Of a stretch of 64,000 nt of DNA, positions 59,318 through 64,000 are shown one piece after another. Position numbers and translations under genes: made by a program. The DNA lies in assembly GCA_030674185.1 (NCBI GenBank), contig JAPXFY010000022.1, positions 36,211,540 to 36,275,539 on the forward strand, read 5' to 3'. Below the pieces are notes generated by a model, which had not been told where the DNA came from, did no database searches, and saw only the letters and a list, made by a program, of their open reading frames with translations. Position 1 is the first letter of the stretch; each line of letters opens with the position of its first letter. The stretch is from Monoplex corrugatus (taxonomy: Eukaryota; Mollusca; Gastropoda; Littorinimorpha; Ranellidae).

Positions 59318-62300
59318 TGGGACTGGCTTTCAATGGCCTATTTACGTCCCCTCTTTCACAAATATTTATAAAACAGGTGTTAAAGCGCATTTTCTTTTTG
59401 TTTGCACAAGCCTAATCAGGCCTTTAATCATCATAATCGAAGAAAAGTTCTTTGAATTTTGGAATTTCGTCCAAAAAATTCTTGAATTTGTTAGTATCTT
59501 GTGCAAATTTTATGTTAGTTGGAAGTTTATTCCACAAAAGGGCTACTCGATGTGAAAAAGAAAATTTTCTTGTGTTAGTACGACAGTGCTGAATAAATAT
59601 CTTTCCTTCCTTGTTTCTTGTGATATTACATTGTGAAACAGAAAAGAGTGAGTCAACACAAATATTATCAACTCCATTAAATATCTTATACGTTTGAATA
59701 AGGTCACCTCTTGTCCTTCTGCCTTTAAGTGAGTGTAATTTCAAATACTTCAATCGTTCTGTGTAAGATTTATCTTTGCATTCTTTTAATAGCTTTGTTG
59801 CACGTCTTTGTACTTTCTATTTGCGCTGTCTTTTCAAGGATGGACACCATATTGCATTTCCATATTCTAAATGTGGTCTAACAAAAGATTTATAGTCTTA
59901 GAAATATATCCTTATCTAAGTAAGAAAAGCTTCTCCTAATAACTCCCAACATTTGATTTGCTTTATTAACTATTTTACCAATATGTAAATCGAAGGACAA
60001 CATGCTGTCGAAAGTTACTCCAAAGTCCTTTTCCTCTTTTAGGATTTTTATCTGCTTTATGCTGTCATTTTGTCTCATATAATATGTGTGTTCTTAGTTT
60101 TATCAATATGTAGAACACCACACTTAGAAATATTGAAATATAGATTCCATACATCTGACCAATCTTGGAGTTTATATATATCATTTTGTAAACCCGCGAA
60201 TTGAGATGTGTTGTCATATAGTTTTGTATCATCTGCAAATATTTTGCAGGTGCTATTTAGTGATATTGGCAAGTCATTTATAAACACTGTGAATAGTATT
60301 GGGCCCAGGAGAGGTACCCTGAGGTATTCCACTTAAAACCTTAGCTTTATTAGATCTTTCACCACCTACTCTCATATGCTGTACTCAATCTTTCAAAAAA
60401 CCTTGTATCCAGTTTAATAGTTTGCCAGATATACCATAAGCAGACAATTTGACTAGTAACCTTTCATGGGGCACAATATCAAAGGCCTTCTTAAAATCTA
60501 AATATATAACATCAACATTATGACCATCATCTATTCTTTTTGTCATATCTTCTACTACTTCAAGTAATTGCGTTACACAGGATCGCATTTTATGAAACCC
60601 GTGCTGAAATTTTGCATACAATTCATTATCCGTAAAATGAGTTACTATTGAATCTCTAATTATGCTTTCTAACACTTTACATATCACACAAGTCAGGCTG
60701 ATTGGTCTATAGTTTCCTGGATCTGCTTTAGAACCCTTTTTAAACAAGGTTGTTACTTCAGCTGTCTTCCAGTCTTGTGGTAGGGTACCTGATTCTAATG
60801 TCTTGTTGAACAAAGAACATAGTGGAACTGATAGTTCTTTTAAAACTTTTGAAGGAATATGGTCAGGTCCTTGTGCTTTATTTGGGTTTAAGTTAACTAA
60901 TTTATCACTCACTGCTTTTGGGGTAACTCTTACCTCTGACAAGGATACACCATTTGAATATGCACATTCAGCCAGTAAGGGTATATTTGTTACATCTTCA
61001 CATGTAAAAACACTAGCAAAGAAGTCATTTAGAGTTTCTGCTTTTTCCTTATCATTTATGGCCAAGGATCCATCTGGTTTAATTAGAGCACCTACATCTG
61101 TATTGATTTTTAACTTATTTTGGACATACTTCCAATATAATTTAGGATTATCTTTACTATCTTTAGCAACCTTTTTTTCATATTCCCTTTTTGTTACCTT
61201 TAACAGTTTTGTGCATTTATTTCTTTCCCGTATGTAATTCATATAATTCACTCCTGATTTAGTACTCAAGTATCTTTTAAATAATTTGTACTTCTTTTTA
61301 ATGCTTCTCATAGCTTTTTTATTCATCCAGATTGGGGTATATTTCTTCCTAGCATTTTTCCTTATTTTGGGGATACACTTCTCCATTCCTTCATATATAG
61401 TATTCTTTATATACTTCCAGGTTTCCTCTATGTCCATATCTGATATAACCTTCCAATCATGTTCAACTATCATACTTAATTTAGAGTAGTCCCCCCGATA
61501 CAAATTATAAATAAATTCTACTTGATCTGTAACTTTAAGCTTTTCCAAATTTAAATGAAATGATAAGACGTCATGGTCACTTTTACCCACTGGATCGAGA
61601 TGTACAACTTCTGAAATAAATGTGTCATCGTTAACTAAAACCCAGTCATCAAGAGTTGGGTTTTGCCCCGGTCTTCTTCTTGTTGGTTTAGTCACCTTTT
61701 GAATTAAAAATGAATCCTGCACCTGTCTCATGATCTCTTTTCCTTTTATCCCGGACCATTTTCCATCCCAGTGAACATTAGGATAATTGAAATTGCCCAT
61801 AATGCATATCTTATCATATTTTAACATTTTGTCTGAATTTAAGACTTCAAATAGTTTATTATTATTCTCTACGGTACTGGTGTTAGGATTTCTATACACA
61901 CATCCAATCAACACTTTACCATTACACACACAATCAAAAGTGCACCACACACTTTCTTGATACTTATACTCATCAAATTCATCACACTCTCGAGCATTCA
62001 GGTGTTTATCGACATATACGGCTACACCTCGCTGGTGATCCCTATTAATGAACATGTCAAAATTAGGGATGCAAAACTCTTTCTCACAAAAATTTTGTAA
62101 ATTCTTAGGTATTAATTCAGTTAATGCAATTACACTTGGATGAATATTATCAATCCTAGAAAATAACTCTTCTTTTTCATTCAAGAAACCATCAACATTA
62201 GAATATAACACCTGGAAAAAATCTGAACTTTTTGTTATTTACACTATGTACATGTTTGCCTTGTAGTCAATTGCCAGAAGAACCGGTTCTAGGGTGGCCT

Positions 62301-62942
62301 CAGCGCCCTCGACAGCGTGTGATTGGGTTTTTGAGCCTGGTTTAAGTGTTACTATTTTCCAGTTTCTAATAGCCAAGTTTAGTTCTCCTGCCTTAGTTCT
62401 CCTTTGTTGTTTCTCTTCTCTCAATGTTTTGTGTTTGTCTCGCTGGTTTTTCGTGAGGTCGTGGTTTATATAAATCTTTGTATCTCTGGGAGATTTATCT
62501 TTGTTCAGATGGGGAGTTTTTTTCATAATTTCTTTCTTCTTTTCCTCCCCTCTCAATGTCACCCTGAGCATTCTTGGTCTATGACCCCCTTCTTTCCCCA
62601 GCCTTATGGGCTCTACCAGGAAAGAGCCTGCTTTTTTTTTTTTTTTCTAGTTCTTTGTGACCGTCCATATTCAGAGATGTGTTCTGCAAAACTTCAGGAG
62701 AAAGATTCAGAACTGAATGGACCGCTATAATCGCTGTAACTGAGACAGTCACTCTGCAACAATTGAATCGAATGAACGAAGCCTTGACAATAATATTCTT
62801 ATATTGGCAAAGCCGCAATGCAAGTGAAATACGGCTTCTCAATAATTAAATTAAAATGTGGTCCAAATATCAATTGTTAATACATTAAAAAAAATTACTC
62901 AACCTGCGTGGGTCCAACGCAAAGAAGTTTTACTTTCGACAT
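35301..62942 (-). CDS. IFT22: Intraflagellar transport protein 22 (RABL5), six coding exons
   Basis: A Rab-like small GTPase of the IFT-B complex, which carries cargo along cilia. Exons: 62904-62942, 55009-55091, 54370-54456, 47809-47907, 40983-41083, 35301-35452; total 561 nt, 186 residues, against about 185 in vertebrates. The P-loop GPTQCGKT is split exactly across exons 1 and 2. The switch II box is [10 protein letters not shown] with FEACWPA next, as in the family. There is no classical NKxD box, which is also normal for RABL5. The C-terminus ([18 protein letters not shown]) matches the family's end and has no prenylation motif. All introns are GT-AG with compatible phases. The gene spans 27.6 kb because its introns are filled with transposons and satellites. 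Identification is by recalled family pattern, not by search. Confidence 0.95.
35531..35582. repeat. (AC)n microsatellite in IFT22 intron 5
   Basis: About 26 AC units, starting some 80 bp upstream of exon 6 on the gene strand, where it reads as (GT)n. Confidence 0.95.
35615..36060 (+). mobile_element. tRNA-derived SINE interrupted by another repeat
   Basis: Head GTGGTACAGTAGTTAATC (box A-like) and GATGGATTCAAACCACC (box B-like), then a body with CACACAGTCAAGT. It is interrupted at about 35817-35985 by the dispersed repeat described separately, and resumes with GTGTTGCTTCAATTTC and GTCTGCATCCCTCAGG. The same body without interruption is at 39956-40210. Confidence 0.65.
35817..35985 (+). repeat. 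Dispersed repeat, copy 1
   Basis: Contains AAGTTCATATTGCTTATAGC, CCGACTACTAGGGCCATAT and GCAAGTCTAAAATGCAATTA. Other copies: 58461-58570 (minus) and 63645-63800 (plus). Confidence 0.75.
36315..38480 (+). mobile_element. Family B LINE, copy 2, split by a minus-strand family B copy
   Basis: Plus-strand debris: [14 protein letters not shown] and [11 protein letters not shown] (36340-36480), ending near RIVDRRGT at 36627. It resumes at about 37466 with [19 protein letters not shown], then the polymerase end and [20 protein letters not shown] (38260-38330), to a (GATGATAATGA) tail at about 38480. About 40 residues around KAFDRVRHE are missing at the junction. Many stops. Confidence 0.8.
36628..37465 (-). 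mobile_element. Family B LINE, copy 3, inserted in copy 2
   Basis: The tail CATCATCATAATCATCAAC at 36628 marks the 3' end on the minus strand. Frames 37564-37301 ([17 protein letters not shown]), 37232-36978 ([18 protein letters not shown]) and 36948-36574 ([20 protein letters not shown]) give the polymerase end and C-terminus. It is 5'-truncated just before the YADD box. Confidence 0.8.
38481..39955. other. IFT22 intron 5, no gene seen
   Basis: AT-rich intronic sequence with poly-pyrimidine and poly-A runs. Short open frames have no domain. Confidence 0.5.
39956..40210 (+). mobile_element. tRNA-derived SINE
   Basis: Box A-like TGGTGAAGTGG, box B-like GGGCTCAAACATCC, body CACACAGTCAAGTTTCATC, then CACTGACAGTGTTGCTC and GTGTCTGTATCTTTCAG. 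It shares body blocks in the same order with the interrupted SINE at 35615-36060. Confidence 0.65.
40211..40982. other. IFT22 intron 5, no gene seen
   Basis: Nothing recognisable between the SINE and exon 5. Confidence 0.5.
40983..41083 (-). CDS. IFT22: IFT22 exon 5
   Basis: The acceptor GTTGTTAAAG precedes GTACAAA; donor GTAAGT at 40982-40977. With the TG of exon 4 it makes Trp, then [20 protein letters not shown] and HRPNASEVV. Confidence 0.93.
41084..41930. other. IFT22 intron 4, no gene seen
   Basis: Non-coding intronic sequence. Confidence 0.5.
41932..42025. repeat. (CA)n(CG)n(CT)n compound microsatellite
   Basis: CA tract, then CGCGCGCGCGTGCGCGCG, then CA and CT. The alternating purine-pyrimidine core is a Z-DNA candidate by general rule. 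Confidence 0.93.
42026..43250. other. IFT22 intron 4, no gene seen
   Basis: Two near copies of ACAGATCTCAAACGTTTTCAA-type sequence at about 42396-42445. The frame at 42586-42963 has no domain. Confidence 0.5.
43255..44165 (-). pseudogene. Decayed LINE reverse-transcriptase fragment, unassigned clade
   Basis: Minus-strand frames in order: [15 protein letters not shown] (44160-43937), [20 protein letters not shown] (43911-43678), [16 protein letters not shown] and [20 protein letters not shown] (43580-43272). Motif order is that of a non-LTR reverse transcriptase, ending before the FADD box. Only this copy was seen in the window. Confidence 0.75.
44166..44640. other. IFT22 intron 4, no gene; short GATA-type repeats
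   Basis: TAGATAGATATAGATAGATAG with TATATG runs at about 44515-44600; otherwise nothing recognised. Confidence 0.6.
44640..46075 (-). mobile_element. Family B LINE, copy 4, best preserved
   Basis: Minus strand: [60 protein letters not shown] (46073-45627), then [60 protein letters not shown] (45614-44976), and [20 protein letters not shown] to ANAMRQGT (45072-44650) before a (GATGATGAATA) tail. One frameshift at about 45620 and one near 45030 break it. It is 5'-truncated, with no endonuclease. It serves as the reference for the other B copies. Confidence 0.9.
46080..47095. other. IFT22 intron 4, no gene seen
   Basis: AT-rich. Three imperfect segments around 46560-46740 share TTAGTCTTGGTTTTGTA-like blocks. 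Confidence 0.5.
47096..47236 (+). mobile_element. Family B LINE, 3' terminal fragment
   Basis: Plus strand matches the last 140 bases of family B (GTGGGAGATGTACTTGCAG, GGAGGGCCATGATC, GCCATGTGGCAGGGCACATG) followed by GATGATGATGAT. Confidence 0.85.
47237..47414. repeat. (CA)n then (TA)n microsatellite grown from a LINE tail
   Basis: The (GAT)n tail of the preceding fragment passes into ACACACAC and then about 150 bases of TA with TATG interruptions. Confidence 0.95.
47415..47808. other. IFT22 intron 4 start, no gene seen
   Basis: Short non-coding stretch between the (TA)n tract and exon 4. Confidence 0.5.
47809..47907 (-). CDS. IFT22: IFT22 exon 4
   Basis: The acceptor CTATTTCAG precedes GTTTGAAG; donor GTAAGTAT at 47808-47801. 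Encodes [20 protein letters not shown] and then [12 protein letters not shown], matching the family's FESCWPA region. Confidence 0.95.
47908..48500. other. IFT22 intron 3, unique part
   Basis: No gene; sequence between exon 4 and the VNTR. Confidence 0.5.
48510..54250 (+). repeat. VNTR array in IFT22 intron 3, 36-bp basic unit, about 5.7 kb
   Basis: The consensus contains GTGACACAAAGACAGACAC followed by AAAAAGCTACAGTGAGG; a 36-bp period is clear at 48.5-51.8 kb (roughly 150 units in all by length). The plus strand is very A/G-rich and T-poor. From about 51840 to 53050 units change to a GAGACAAAAAGATAAAAGTG type with GTGACTGAAAG variants; from 53050 to 54200 to a GACACAAAGGAAGACAAAA type, with a 69-bp higher-order repeat at about 53717-53930. 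Because 36 is a multiple of three, long frames stay open on both strands ([12 protein letters not shown] one way, [12 protein letters not shown] the other). These are not genes: they lie in one intron and show unit-boundary indels. Confidence 0.95.
54275..54317. repeat. (AC)n microsatellite next to IFT22 exon 3
   Basis: Two AC blocks with one AAC break. On the gene strand this is (GT)n starting about 50 bases after the exon 3 donor. Confidence 0.95.
54370..54456 (-). CDS. IFT22: IFT22 exon 3
   Basis: The acceptor GTTGATAG precedes AATCCTGG; donor GTGAGT at 54369-54364. Encodes [20 protein letters not shown] and LWDCSGDK with the switch II Asp and Gly. Confidence 0.95.
54944..54982. repeat. 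(CT)n(CA)n compound microsatellite near the exon 2 donor
   Basis: On the gene strand it reads (GT)n then (GA)n, starting about 27 bases after the exon 2 donor. Confidence 0.93.
55009..55091 (-). CDS. IFT22: IFT22 exon 2
   Basis: The acceptor TTTCAAAACAG precedes TGTGGCAAG; donor GTACTT. Encodes [16 protein letters not shown] and EYRPTQGV: second half of the P-loop and the switch I-like region. Confidence 0.95.
55267..55312 (-). other. Exon-like block, short copy
   Basis: On the minus strand an AG (ACAAGCAG) is followed by a block reading [14 protein letters not shown], the same as at 58317-58357 with one base change, then diverging to a stop. See the longer copy at 58225-58357. Confidence 0.5.
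55908..56066 (-). CDS. Terminal exon of an unidentified gene nested in IFT22 intron 1
   Basis: On the minus strand the acceptor ACTATATTTCAG precedes ATCCTGTCC; 52 codons then TGA. It reads [52 protein letters not shown]. An AATAAA signal lies downstream at about 55835-55850. It is in phase 0 with the candidate exon at 56512-56592. The tail (WP-EDIAWV-DIV) gives me the impression of a C-terminal module of uncharacterised invertebrate proteins, but I cannot name it. It could be a host gene end, an alternative terminal exon, or a transposon-derived relic. Confidence 0.5.
   Translation of the reverse strand: MLSKEEEDSEISFLKETNGSFNWPEREDIAWVSSTDIVTMLDLSKLGPRVLS
56512..56592 (-). CDS. Candidate internal exon of the nested unidentified gene
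   Basis: 81 nt on the minus strand between the acceptor GATTTCAG and donor GTAATC, phase 0 on both sides. It encodes [16 protein letters not shown] then [11 protein letters not shown] with no stop. Phase agreement with the exon at 55908-56066 supports a spliced pair. No upstream exon with a start codon could be placed; the ATG-containing GCCAATTTC sequence at about 57490-57530 has a donor but the wrong phase. Confidence 0.45.
56593..58224. other. IFT22 intron 1, no firm gene
   Basis: A candidate 5' exon (minus, about 57487-57530, ending CAACTCAG before GTGAGT) is the only exon-like feature; the peptide [13 protein letters not shown] is unassigned. Confidence 0.4.
58225..58357 (-). other. Exon-like block, long copy, unassigned
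   Basis: On the minus strand the acceptor-like TTGTTCTCCAG is followed by an open frame [20 protein letters not shown] to VTSDSDM and a TAG stop. Its first 41-46 bases recur at 55267-55312 with one difference, also after an AG. It may be a last exon or pseudo-exon of a host or mobile gene. Confidence 0.4.
58461..58570 (-). repeat. Dispersed repeat, copy 2
   Basis: Reverse complement of the repeat at 35817-35985, from GTTCAAGTTCATATTGCC at 58567 to GCAAGTTTAAAATGCAATT near 58465. Confidence 0.75.
58571..59285. other. IFT22 intron 1, AT-rich with (ATA)n and (CTG)-like patches
   Basis: No gene. Two segments (about 58625-58740 and 58825-58930) are diverged copies: both contain AAAATCTGCAAA-GATAT and TGAAAA-ATAT-AAA-AATGA. 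Confidence 0.55.
59286..62620 (-). mobile_element. CR1-type LINE, copy 2, 5'-truncated, in IFT22 intron 1
   Basis: Same family as 23898-28450. Tail TAGTAG at 59286-59317; the 5' end stops inside ORF1 at about 62620, where copy 1 continues with TCATCTTCTTC. It lacks the L2-like insert and keeps a longer ORF2. It lies on the same strand as the gene, so it is transcribed in sense within the IFT22 pre-mRNA. Confidence 0.93.
60385..62211 (-). pseudogene. CR1 copy 2 ORF2, 608 codons (endonuclease and N-terminal RT)
   Basis: Endonuclease: [46 protein letters not shown] (the catalytic GDFN Asp is Asn here, about residue 138) and [10 protein letters not shown]. Reverse transcriptase: [40 protein letters not shown] and [20 protein letters not shown]. 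It ends at GFLKD through a frameshift near 60385. The rest ([10 protein letters not shown] and C-terminus) is in other frames at 60332-59424. Non-functional by both criteria. Confidence 0.88.
62621..62903. other. IFT22 intron 1, unique part
   Basis: Includes a T-run at 62631-62647 beside the CR1 5' junction; no gene. Confidence 0.5.
62904..62942 (-). CDS. IFT22: IFT22 exon 1
   Basis: ATG at 62940-62942, [13 protein letters not shown], donor GTTGAG at 62903-62898. Phase 0 to exon 2, completing GPTQ|CGKT. The start fits the family's MLKAKILFVGP beginning. Confidence 0.93.
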
Positions 62943-63018
62943 TATGACTTTAAAATGTGGAATACAAACAAACACAAGCCTGCTGACAAGACGCAAGATC
63001 GTTTTCCTTGCCAACCAG

Positions 63019-63062
63019 ATTGGAATGCGCTCTGTAGGGGAGACAAACGCTACCGCTTCCGG
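63019..63062 (-). promoter_or_regulatory. Candidate IFT22 promoter elements
   Basis: On the gene strand a CCAAT box at 63019-63023 and an ETS-type CCGGAAGCGG at 63053-63062 lie 77-120 bases upstream of the ATG. No TATA box seen. Pattern-based only. Confidence 0.4.
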
Positions 63063-63169
63063 AAGGGGGGTGGGGAAATAATTAATGTCTTTTTAGCAAA
63101 ATAGAATAAAACTTTCCCAACAGAAGAGACTGGTAATCTGCCTGACAATGTAAACTGCCTTTCCCTTGG

Positions 63170-63170
<1 letters not shown>

Positions 63171-63202
<32 letters not shown>
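63171..63202. repeat. Poly-T tract
   Basis: About 32 T residues upstream of IFT22. Confidence 0.95.
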
Positions 63203-63204
<2 letters not shown>

Positions 63205-63644
63205 CTTTCTTGCGCTCACACAGTGTCTGTGTTATAAATGGTTAATAAGCACAATTTTTACGTTTTCTGTCATGCTCTCATGGGCGGAAAAGAAAAGGTT
63301 GATTCCATTTAAACTCGTGCATGAACCATTCTCCTTTCAAGAAGAATCTGGCCAAAAGCCTGTACAGATTCGTCAATACAAAGCACGCACAAAAACAATA
63401 ATAATCATAACAAAATCAAAGCAGCTGTAGACTTGATGAAAACCATATCCTTTATCCAGATCACCGGACTGACCATTTGAGGTGTGATCATACTCAAATG
63501 AAAAGACAAAAAGATTGTCTCTATGATCCTTTTCATTATGTGTTTATTTTACTAATCTGTTCTGTATTAGTCTACATTTTCTTCTGTGATAAGGATAGCG
63601 GTAGTGTTATTTTGATGTTTTCTGTTACCGTTTGCACTGTGAAA
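63203..63644. other. Upstream of IFT22, no gene seen
   Basis: The short open frame at 63477-63674 lacks any domain. Confidence 0.5.
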
Positions 63645-63800
63645 ATTAAAGGTTCAAGTTCATATTGCTCATAGCCAGGCTATGACTGACTCTCACAGCC
63701 ATAAAATAGCTAAAACACATCAAACACAACTCCAAATTTAATCAAGAAGACAACAATTTAAGAAAAAGCTCAACATTATCAAGTTTAAATTGCATTTAAA
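63645..63800 (+). repeat. Dispersed repeat, copy 3
   Basis: GGTTCAAGTTCATATTGCTC, AAGACAACAATTTAAG and AAGTTTAAATTGCATTT blocks in the same order as the copy at 35817-35985. Confidence 0.6.
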
Positions 63801-63846
63801 AATCTTTTGCATTCTATTATAATTTAATATGAAAACTGTTTATCTA

Positions 63847-64000
63847 TTATAAAAACTTGAAATTTGCATCTGGAGGAACATCTCTGAACAGATTCTGTAA
63901 GGAGTCTTCTGTATAGTGCTTATGTCCCACATCATGCAAGTCTAAGCATCCAATAAGAAGGCGCCTGATGATGAGATGCTCATCACATGATATACACCAT
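63847..64000 (-). pseudogene. C-terminal end of an I/jockey-type LINE polyprotein, partial
   Basis: On the minus strand a frame entering from the window edge reads CISCDEHLIIRRLLIGCLDL, then SLQNLFRDVPPDANFKFL and TAA. The C-x2-C-x-x-x-x-x-x-x-x-x-x-C spacing and the SLxxLFxxVPPxxxxxFL end resemble the tail after RNase H in I/jockey-group elements. From memory; upstream lies outside the window. Confidence 0.5.

Overview
The window reads as animal genomic DNA, most likely a lophotrochozoan and probably a mollusc. It holds one split ciliary gene with large introns, dense non-LTR retrotransposons of several clades, Tc1/mariner remnants, tRNA-derived SINEs, long (TG)n/(CT)n/(TA)n tracts and a 5.7-kb VNTR. 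There is no operon structure. The organism call is inference from this composition and from general familiarity with mollusc genomes, not from a marker gene.

Host gene. The only single-copy host gene I can rebuild with confidence is IFT22 (RABL5), on the minus strand. Its six coding exons run from 62942 down to 35301. All splice junctions follow GT-AG, the phases fit, and the joined frame is 561 nt (186 residues plus stop), close to the usual family length. Its introns hold most of the right half of the window: a CR1 element and an unidentified nested exon pair (intron 1), a GT/GA microsatellite (intron 2), the VNTR (intron 3), retroelement fragments and a (TA)n tract (intron 4), and a retroelement inserted in its own family plus SINEs (intron 5).

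Left half (1-35 kb), essentially a transposon graveyard. 1-824: Tc1-like transposase, minus strand, cut by the window edge. 1.3-1.9 kb: old piece of the R2-like element. 2.5-3.2 kb: L2/CR1-type 3' end. 5.9-6.2 kb: mariner fragment. 8.65-9.04 kb: 43-bp minisatellite. 10.5-18.1 kb: a decayed LINE (family A) interrupted by family G (minus strand, 11-bp target-site duplication) and family B (plus strand), next to a tRNA-derived SINE. 18.2-22.5 kb: a full and a truncated copy of an R2-like, restriction-like-endonuclease (RLE) LINE in tandem on the minus strand. 23.9-28.4 kb: CR1 with a PHD-type ORF1, itself hit by an L2-like element. 28.65-30.3 kb: RTE fragment. 30.5-34.4 kb: a second full RLE element on the plus strand.

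Most interesting system: the RLE LINE. It is bounded by a precise 152-bp direct repeat (four copies in the window, each exactly 152 bp), has a tRNA-like module and A-rich tail just before the downstream repeat, and occurs as a tandem whose two units share one repeat. RLE non-LTR elements are not normally thought of as having terminal repeats; the layout recalls the pseudo-LTRs of Penelope-like elements. The repeat can form several stems, including two mutually exclusive pairings of its first bases, so a processing RNA such as a ribozyme is worth testing. Second in interest is the intronic VNTR, whose 36-bp unit (12 codons) keeps reading frames open on both strands and may be mistaken for genes.
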